Assembly: GCA_019009955.1 (NCBI GenBank) | Contig: CM032230.1 | Location: 28,338,001-28,402,000 of the forward strand | Direction: 5' to 3' | Source of the DNA: Riptortus pedestris | Lineage: Eukaryota; Arthropoda; Insecta; Hemiptera; Alydidae | Length of the DNA: 64,000 nt | Shown here: positions 57,067 to 64,000 of the stretch, piece by piece | How positions within the stretch are numbered: position 1 is the stretch's first letter | How the letters are laid out: each line of letters opens with the position of its first letter | Position numbers and translations under genes: made by a program | The notes under the pieces: model-generated | The model's database searches: none | The model's input: the letters and a program-made list of their open reading frames with translations, nothing else | Told to the model about the DNA's origin: nothing

Positions 57067-57972
57067 TGGATAAATGAAATATTACGTTTTGAACGGTTGT
57101 GTAAGGACTGAGATACTTAAGATTTTGTTTTTTGCTCCACTATAGAACTTGTCTAGAACGGTTCTAATTTCTATCACACTTCAGATTTTGTAAAACTCCT
57201 TCGACACGCTAAGCTTCATTTACGTTTTTATAAAATTATTAGCGAATTTTCCTTAAATGCTAATTGAGTCACATGCAAAATGCAATTTCATGTGAATGAG
57301 GTTATGCAGCATTGGAAATATTACTGAATGTTTTGTTTCTATCTTATGGAAATATTTATAACCGTTCATTAATGTATAGGCTGAAAATTATGCAATTTTT
57401 ATTTCCACTATCCTATAAATCTCCTTCGTATTCATGAAATTTCAACATTCTAAGGCAAGCCGCATTATAGTTATACAAGGATACGTGCTGATGTCACGAT
57501 GAATTGGTCCAGGAAGAATCAAAAATTATTATTCCTCTGAAATCTGTAAATCCTTATACTTCGTACAAGAAGTGAACATGTAATTTCTGTCTACCCCAAA
57601 AGTAGTTTAAACGGCTCACCTATTGTCATTACGCATATAAATGTAATTTTCAGACAATGCATTAAAAATTAAAAAAAAAAAAACAAATTTGGTCGGATAA
57701 AGGCTTAAATAACACATTTAATAATATGGTAGAGCTACATTTTTCCTTATTGCGAAAGAATTGAGTATTGTCAATTCCATTCCCCAACCCATAACATCTG
57801 TTGCTTTTGTATCTTCAAACATTTGTCTCAGCCCTTTTTTCCTGTATTCTGTCCCTTAAACCAATTATTTTTTTATTGTCTAGAGTGGATTACGAAGTAA
57901 TTAGGTTTTGAAAATTTTACTTTGGCTTTACTTCAGTGATGCCCTCTCTTATTTTTTCAATGTGCTTAGTTG
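57067..57972. other. No gene seen
   Basis: AT-rich with an A-run at 57670-57683. Nothing recognisable. Confidence 0.4.
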
Positions 57973-58860
57973 TCTCCGGTAGAAGACATCCAATGATAAA
58001 AAGAATAATGAGAAATGGTAAAATTTCAATCAAAATAATTAAAAACATGTTATTCAGCTCACACTATAAATATTTATAAGCAAATTTCCCTTAAGGGATT
58101 CTCATGACGCGATTTACCAAAAAGTTCTTCAAATGTCCATCGATCTTTCCCAGGAGATGATGAAAATGAGGTCCATTATATATACCGTAGATTTATATAC
58201 TTGCCATTTATTATTTAAGAATGTTTTTCGAGTCCTAAGGTCAGAAAATAAAACTTTTTCTTAAGGTTGTCATTTATTTTATCCCCGACACGTTTCGAGT
58301 TACACAACTCCTTCTCAAAGGGTTATATCTATATAAATTTAGAAAAACAGTTTAATTGTTATTTTCTTAAATAAATGTACATATTAATAACACGAATATA
58401 ACTTGGTTATAAAATGAATAACATTCATTTAGAAAAACAATGTGTAGAGTAACATAATAATGATATAACCACAAAAATCATATACTAACAAATGTAACAC
58501 AATAATCATATGTTAACAAGAGTAAACCAATAATCATATGTAACAGTTATAACATTGCTTTATACTTGAACATTATTTTATAAATTAAATTACTAGTTCA
58601 GTAGTTGAAGTATTTACTATAGATGCCTCGCTCTTTCGATTTAAAGAGGTGCTAAAACGTTTTTAGCCAATTAACAGCGTTAAAGACGACTATATTATAT
58701 AATATACTTCATATTGTATAAAGAAGGATTATTTTAGCAGATTTCCCTTAAGGGAAATCAGCTATTGAGGTCGTACTCATGACGCGATTTTCGAAAAATT
58801 TCTTCAAATGTCCATCGATCCTACCTAGTAGTTGACGAAAATGAGGTCCGTTAAAAACTG
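57973..58860. repeat. Left arm of an imperfect inverted duplication
   Basis: 58640-58860 and 57973-58330 are inverted copies of 61085-61330 and 61330-61673 (for example TTTATCCCCGACACGTTTCG against CGAAACGTGTCGGGGATAAA). The intervening 58330-58640 is missing at the matching place on the right, but part of it (58380-58560) recurs inverted at 60690-60860. The arm contains an AGCAGA 3' fragment at 58076-58190. Confidence 0.8.
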
Positions 58861-59440
58861 TATATATCTATATAAAATTGTAACCTCTGTCTGTACATTG
58901 ATTTTTTTCGCGAAATTTCACGATAACTTTTCGTTTCACATGTCATAGACACCAAAACTGCATTTTGTTTCTTTCGTGTATGTTAACTAACATTTCTAGG
59001 GACGGGCAGGAGTGGGGGTTAAAAGGGAGGCCTGAAATTAAAAATAGTGATATTTCGTTTCCTATTGGTTTTTCGGCAAATATGCACATAACAAAGTTGT
59101 TTATTTTATTATTTAGAGAAATTTGCTCAACAATTCTTTGGAACTACCAGGTACCTCACCGGGAAAAATTAATTCAAATGTATGTTAATATTTTGTGCTT
59201 AATAATTCAAATCTATGCACAATGCACAGGAAACGGGAAATATGACAATATGGAGGACAGTGAAGTCTTACATAAAAAAATAATTTTATTATTAACAAAT
59301 CCACAGAAACGACGGGTATTTAAACTAAACACAGGGACGGGTAAATGTCAAAATATTGTGCAAAGTAAAGTCTTGCCTAAAAAATACCATCACTATTCAG
59401 TCTCAAATGAATTCCCGAGCGAAGCCGGGTATCTGAGCTA

Positions 59441-59496
<56 letters not shown>

Positions 59497-59922
59497 CTGT
59501 TACCACTCTAGCGGTCGCAATTTTTGTTTGATCGTTACCAAACTCGATATTTAGTCGTTTTATGTAAAAAGAAAGATCAAGTTCGTTAGTGGCTGAAATC
59601 GGACCAGTGGGAGGGGGGAGGATTTTTGAAAATTCAAAATATCTTCGTTATTATGCATCGGATCGAAAACTTGTATAGAACCAATCTTATTGAAAATTAA
59701 ATTTACTATAAATATTGTTATGTACATTTATTCTCTATCTTGAATATTAACCGAGATATTTGCATTTTTATTAAATATGGGCGGGTAACGGAAGTGACTT
59801 TCCCGCCAAAAGCTAGTTCGGCCATTTCATTAACTGCTCGGATCTCGTATGGAGATTTCTCTATTGTAAAACTTCACGAGGGAAATCTGCTAGGTTTACG
59901 CAGCCCCTGCGTGACGGACTTT
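58732..59922 (-). mobile_element. AGCAGA element, complete, with Helitron insertion
   Basis: 3' end TTTTAGCAGATTTCCCTTAA to AAAATGAGGTCCGTTAAAAA, Helitron at 58867-59441, (AT)n to 59491, then TTTGTCTGTTACCACTCTAG and the body to the 5' end CCCCTGCGTGACGGAC. Near-consensus; long-subfamily 5' hairpin (GGAGATTTCTC...GGGAAATCTGC). Confidence 0.8.
58867..59441 (+). mobile_element. Non-autonomous Helitron (small family), forward copy
   Basis: 575 bp. TCTATATAAAATTGTAACCT at the 5' end; CCCGAGCGAAGCCGGGTATC and TGAGCTAG-T at the 3' end with the CCCG/CGGG hairpin. Inserted in (AT)n with no duplication. A long open frame on the plus strand (58965-59441) runs off through the 3' hairpin and shows no RepHel motif. 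Same family as 31854-32510. Confidence 0.85.
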
Positions 59923-60219
59923 GTTTAACTTTTCGTGTTGGCTGTGAGTAGAAACAAACAATTTTTCGTTTCGTACTTTTGTTTACGACTGCTTAGGTTG
60001 TTGGCTGGAACAAGCTGAAAGGTGAAAAGGAAGAGTGAAGCTATTTGATATGGGAGTTGTGAAGAATAGATAGAGGAGGATAAAGTGGACATAGCAAGGA
60101 TTAGGTTGCTAATGGACAGGGAGTGCCTCCGCAGAGCCTCTCCATGGATTAGCCACCCCTATATTCACACCTATACACCCTCCAGCTCATCAAGAACAGG
60201 GCATCGAGGTAGTTATTAT
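59923..60219. other. No gene seen
   Basis: Mixed composition; nothing recognisable. Confidence 0.4.
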
Positions 60220-60625
60220 TTTTAGCAGATTTCTCTTAAGGGAAATCAGATATTGAGGTTTTACTCATGATGCGATTCGCGAAAATTTCCCCAAAAGTCC
60301 ATTGATCGTACCTAGTTGATGACGAAAATGAGTTCCTTTCAAAATTATATATATATATATTTAATGTCTAAATAAAGATCAGTTTTCTGATATAGCATTT
60401 ATTTTATTTATTTTCAAGTATTTATTTTGGGGCTTGAGTTCGTCACCAATGATAAATTCCTATTGCGTGGAAAGCCTAGGGAATTCGCCCTTTTGCACTA
60501 GGAATTTATTTTCCACGCCAGATTAAAGTCAGAGCTTTACCCCACGTGGCTAACCTAAGCCCCAAAAATGAGCATCCGACCGTGAGATATTTAACAAAAT
60601 CACGTTACTGCTATGGTGGTAACAG

Positions 60626-60665
<40 letters not shown>

Positions 60666-60680
60666 ATTTTGAAAAAAAAG
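60220..60680 (-). repeat. AGCAGA 3' end with SINE fragment in its microsatellite
   Basis: 60220-60360 is an AGCAGA 3' end (TTTTAGCAGATTTCTCTTAA) up to (AT)n. 60420-60585 holds a tRNA-derived SINE head on the minus strand (GGGGCTTAGGTTAGCCACGT with AAAGCTCTGACTTTAATCTG). Near 60605 the AGCAGA phrase GGTAACAGACAAATATATAT appears in plus orientation. Confidence 0.55.
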
Positions 60681-60689
60681 CAATGAATT

Positions 60690-60860
60690 ATATAACTGTT
60701 AATATATGATTAATTGGTTATACTCTTGTTACATATGATTATTGTGTTACTTTTTGTTGGTAATGATTATTGTGGTTATATCATTATTATGTTACACTAC
60801 ACATTGGTTTTTCTAAACGAATGTTATTCATTTTATAACCAAGTTATATTTATACAGTCC
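60690..60860. repeat. Displaced inverted copy of 58380-58560
   Basis: GTTACATATGATTATTGTGT and AACGAATGTTATTCATTTTA correspond inverted to ACACAATAATCATATGTTAA and TAAAATGAATAACATTCATT. It carries the short repeats AATCATATGTAACA seen there. Confidence 0.75.
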
Positions 60861-60939
60861 ACCCTCATTAAGACCAGCACTTGCATAAAACCAAATAGAG
60901 AGAAGGTAATATTCATTTCCAAATGAATTACCCCATTTC

Positions 60940-61049
60940 ATTACACCGCCATTAACGAACTTGATCTTTCTTTTTACATAAAACGACTAAATATCGAGTT
61001 TGGTAACGATCTTCCAAAACTGCGACCGTTTGTGGCAAATATATATATA

Positions 61050-61106
<57 letters not shown>

Positions 61107-61233
61107 TTTTGAACGGTCCTCATTTTCGTCAAATCCTAGGTAGAAATCGATGGACATTTGAAGAAATTTTTCGAAAATCGCGTCATGAGTACGACATCAA
61201 TAGCTGATTTCCCTTGAGGGAAATCTGCTAAAA
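60940..61233 (+). mobile_element. AGCAGA element, 3' half
   Basis: CCGCCATTAACGAACTTGAT to GGTAACGATCTTCCAAAACT, (AT)n at 61038-61102, then ACGGTCCTCATTTTCGTC and the 3' end GATTTCCCTTGAGGGAAATC TGCTAAAA. Mirror partner of the copy at 58732. Confidence 0.75.
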
Positions 61234-61673
61234 TAATCCTTATATTATACAATATGAAGTATATTATATAATATAGTCGTCTTTAACGCTGTTAATTGGC
61301 TAAAAACGTTTTTAGCACCTCTTTAAATCGAGAAGGAGTTGTGTAACTCGAAACGTGTCGGGGATAAAATAAATGACAACCTTAAGAAAAAGTTTTATTT
61401 TCTGACCTTAGGACTCGTAAAACATTCTTAAATAATAAATGGCAAATATATAAATCTACGGTATATATAATGGACTTCATTTTCGTCATCTCCTGGGAAA
61501 GATCGATGGACATTTGAAGAAATGTTTAGTAAATCGCGTCATGAGAATCCCTTAAGGAAAATTTGCTTATAAATAATTATAGTGTGAACTGACTAACATG
61601 TTTTTAATCATTTTGATTGAAATTTTACCATTTCTCATTATTCTTTTTATCATTGGATGTCTTCTCCCGGAGA
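61085..61673. repeat. Right arm of the inverted duplication
   Basis: Inverted copy of the left arm, ending at TGGATGTCTTCTCCCGGAGA against TCTCCGGTAGAAGACATCCA. It includes a Penelope-type motif (GAGAAGGAGTTGTGTAACTC then GAAACGTGTCGGGG at about 61331-61365). Confidence 0.8.
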
Positions 61674-62020
61674 ATATATATGTATATAATCTACATTTAC
61701 TTTAAATTATGATTTATTGAATTAAGTATAATAATTATTTAGATTAAGATTTATATTATACTACATACCGATGTATATGCTGTCAATTTGTACATTAGAA
61801 AATATTATTATTTGTATTTACATATTTTTTGATACATTTATTATATTAACAACCGAACTAACACTAACTCTTGGCAATTTGTTTGTAAACATAAACCAAT
61901 AAAATATCTATCTAAAAGTAACCGGAGGATACGACCTCATCTAGTCTAGCAGGATAGGATCCAGTACCAAATTTCGGCCATAATATATTTATGCTCGGTC
62001 AAAAACAGTAAATTTTTTCT
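61674..62020. other. No gene seen
   Basis: AT-rich, nothing recognisable. Confidence 0.4.
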
Positions 62021-62029
62021 TCTTTTAAA

Positions 62030-62330
62030 CAATGAATATTTTTGTCCCAACACGTTTTGATTTAAGCGTCCAATCTTTATCTTCATGAAGTTTATAGACA
62101 TTGGCTAGACTACTCTTCTTAATCATTGATCGGTTATAATACATCCAATATAGATGTGATTTTAACGAAAGTAAAAATGTTTTACATATTAATGTAATAA
62201 GTAGATTAAATTTGGCAATCCTAATTAATCTTATAATAGTTGAACCTAAAAAGTAGAGAAATCGGAACTCTTTGATGAGGAGCGACAATGCTCGAAACGC
62301 GTTGGGCACGAAAATAGTTTAGATGTTTTA
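62030..62330. mobile_element. Penelope-like terminal motifs, inverted pair
   Basis: Plus strand 62272-62312: TTTGATGAGGAGCGACAATG, CTCGAAACGCGTTGGGCACG. Minus strand at about 62080-62030: CTTCATGAAGATAAAGATTG then AAAACGTGTTGGGAC. The TGATGAG-stem-GAAACGCGT layout is typical for ends of Penelope-like elements, where it forms hammerhead-type ribozyme motifs. The first core C is U here and one extra G precedes stem II, so activity is doubtful. Confidence 0.45.
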
Positions 62331-62598
62331 AAGGAGAAATCATTTTCTCTTTGTCCCAGTGTACCAAAACTTTCAACAATTTAAGAAGCGGGCCATCAGT
62401 AATAAAGGATAAAATAAATAAATAAAATATATGCAAATGTATGAATATATTCGTATGTATATATTTCCATATACATATATATGTATGTATCTAAACACAA
62501 TTATTGACAGGCACAATTAATAAATGACAAGAGAAATGGTATATGACTACAGAAGGACACTACCTAAAATTATTTATTACAGATATTAAAGAGTATTT

Positions 62599-62916
62599 AT
62601 GACAAAAATTAATATCAACAGACTATTACTTGATGCAATTATTAACAGGATATGGAATAAAAACTCTTACTTTAACCGATTTGGCCTAACAGATCAACCA
62701 AATTGTTGCTGCGACTTTACTACTGAACAGACTTACAGAAACACGATCTATGATGGTAGACTACTAACGGACCAAAGAAAATAATTTAAAACGGAAGTAA
62801 AATGCCGAAAAGAGAATTGGCCTGTTGAGGAAAACTTCTATTTTATAAATGCAATTAAAAAATATGCTGAAGAAATGTATAACTATATGAATTATTTAAA
62901 ACTCCATTACTGTTAA
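62599..62916 (+). pseudogene. LINE ORF2 C-terminus, one in-frame stop
   Basis: 106 codons in one frame with a single TAA at codon 62. It reads INRLLLDAIINRIWNKNSYF, NRFGLTDQPNCCCDF, then EQTYRNTIYD and LLTDQRK-stop-FKTEVKCRKENWPVEEN, ending HYC-stop. The Y..RFGL.D.P.C.C...EQT..H.I..C pattern is the zinc-knuckle-like C-terminus of R1/I/jockey-type ORF2, with the usual His and Cys substituted. No reverse transcriptase upstream: a 5'-truncated dead copy. Confidence 0.7.
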
Positions 62917-64000
62917 TTTAATTATTTAATTCTTCATTGAAACCTACATTTGTTCTTTTTTTCTTTTTTTGTGCAAATATTTTTCTTTTACAAATATTTT
63001 ATTTTATTCATTGTATTAAAGAAAATATGTTATCATGTATCTTATGTACAAAATAGATGTACGGACGTGTGGAAAATGAGAAAATGTATATGTATATATA
63101 ATTGCATAAGTTAATAATTCATTTTTTTTATTGTTGAAAAGAATTACTTTCCCACTGGCCTAAATTAAAAAAGACGTTCGGAAAGGCTTTTCGTTTTTTT
63201 TGGGGAAATATTTAACGAAAATACTAATATAAAAAGGGTGAGTAAATTCAAGATTCACACGAAGTACTCTAGTGAATAGGTAGTGGCGAAAACTTGTCAG
63301 CAACACGCTATATACTGACAGATATTTCATTAGAATAAATTCCCTTTACAGTCTCCTACATTTTCAGTTTAGCATCAAAATCATAATTTTAATTGGTGAC
63401 TTAGGTACGGCAAATAGACATTATTGTTGCAAAAAGTTAAAATAAAAATAATCTAAGACTGAATTAAAAAAAACTACGTAAATAAATAATTAATCTTAAT
63501 TTGATTTAGAATTAAATGGGTGCGTTAAAGGAATTTATTAATTAATTAACTATAACTAATTTATCCCCGGCCCTTTACAAGAGTAAAAATTGAATCTAAG
63601 AATTCGTAAGCTTACATTCATTGAAATAAGTGAATCTGGCATTTTCAAACAGACGCAGATACAAACGAAATTATGAAATAACATTTCCCTTCCCATTTTC
63701 AGAGGACCATAACTCAATAATCCTGCGACTCGGAAGGCAATATTTCAGCTCCAGTAGGATTGATTTGACGTTGTTCACAAAATGTTCAAAATACTGTTGT
63801 ATAGAACCCTAATAAACGACTAACTTTATTCGTTGCCGAGGATAGAATATAATTTTCTTTTTATTTTCCAAGTCGTTCCGGTAAATAGACAGTTTCACAA
63901 GTTGTAATCTGTTGACATATTTAAAGTAGTCTTCTAATGAAGGATTCGGCTGTGAAAGTAATACAGGACAAAAATGTTTTAATCTTCAAAGAAAAGTATT
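62917..64000. other. No gene seen
   Basis: AT-rich. Chance frames only; no element ends recognised up to the window edge. Confidence 0.4.

Noticed and set aside
58965..59441. 158-codon open frame on the plus strand
   Set aside because: It lies wholly inside a non-autonomous Helitron, runs through its 3' hairpin, and shows no RepHel or other motif; the other copy at 31854-32510 does not preserve it.

Overview
This looks like intergenic or intronic DNA from a metazoan nuclear genome, most likely an arthropod. It is AT-rich, has no operon-like or closely packed genes, and is full of simple repeats. Its mobile elements are eukaryotic: Helitrons, piggyBac, hAT, a Merlin-like element, a Tc1-like remnant, jockey-type LINEs, a Penelope-like fragment and tRNA-derived SINEs. 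A TATA box spaced 33 bp from a TCAGTC initiator near the left end fits arthropod core promoters. I found no convincing host protein-coding gene, no functional tRNA or rRNA gene and no CRISPR array. Nearly all the short open frames lie inside repeats.

The dominant component is one dispersed family, called here the AGCAGA element, with more than 35 full or partial copies in both orientations. A full copy starts with AAAAGTCCGTCACGC, has a small hairpin CGCAG-GG-CTGCG, then AGCAGATTTCCC about 28 bp inside the 5' end. An AT-rich body follows, with two C-rich tracts and an (AT)n or (AC)n(AT)n microsatellite. The 3' end is the perfect palindrome GATTTCCCTTAAGGGAAATC followed by TGCTAAAA. Asymmetric terminal inverted repeats, an internal microsatellite and a terminal palindrome are features of non-autonomous Helentrons (the DINE-1/HINE group), so that is my working classification.

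Layout. 0-5.4 kb: LTR-like promoter region, Tc1-like remnant, AGCAGA copies nested with another repeat, hAT remnant with an 8-bp target-site duplication. 5.4-11.8 kb: tRNA-derived SINE with an 11-bp duplication, a piggyBac-like element inserted at the TTAA centre of an AGCAGA hairpin, a palindromic MITE, several AGCAGA copies. 11.8-24 kb: AGCAGA copies, a Merlin-like element inside a SINE, jockey-type LINE fragments, a LTR-like insertion. 24-30 kb: tRNA-Leu-like SINE, a 29-bp minisatellite, AGCAGA copies inserted end to end, a hyphenated inverted repeat, and a perfectly periodic (C15A)31 array. 30-41 kb: AGCAGA copies, a Helitron in a microsatellite, and a tandem duplication of about 3 kb bounded by AGCAGA copies. 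41-51 kb: Penelope endonuclease fragment, LINE 3' end, long unassigned stretches, a Helitron with a helicase tail. 51-53 kb: a piggyBac with intact ends and a dead transposase. 53-64 kb: AGCAGA copies, an inverted duplication carrying Penelope-like motifs, a second copy of the small Helitron, and a last LINE tail.

The biology here is that of transposons inserting into transposons. The AGCAGA element serves as a landing pad (Helitrons in its microsatellite, piggyBac in its hairpin), as a seed for satellite expansion, and as a substrate for unequal recombination.
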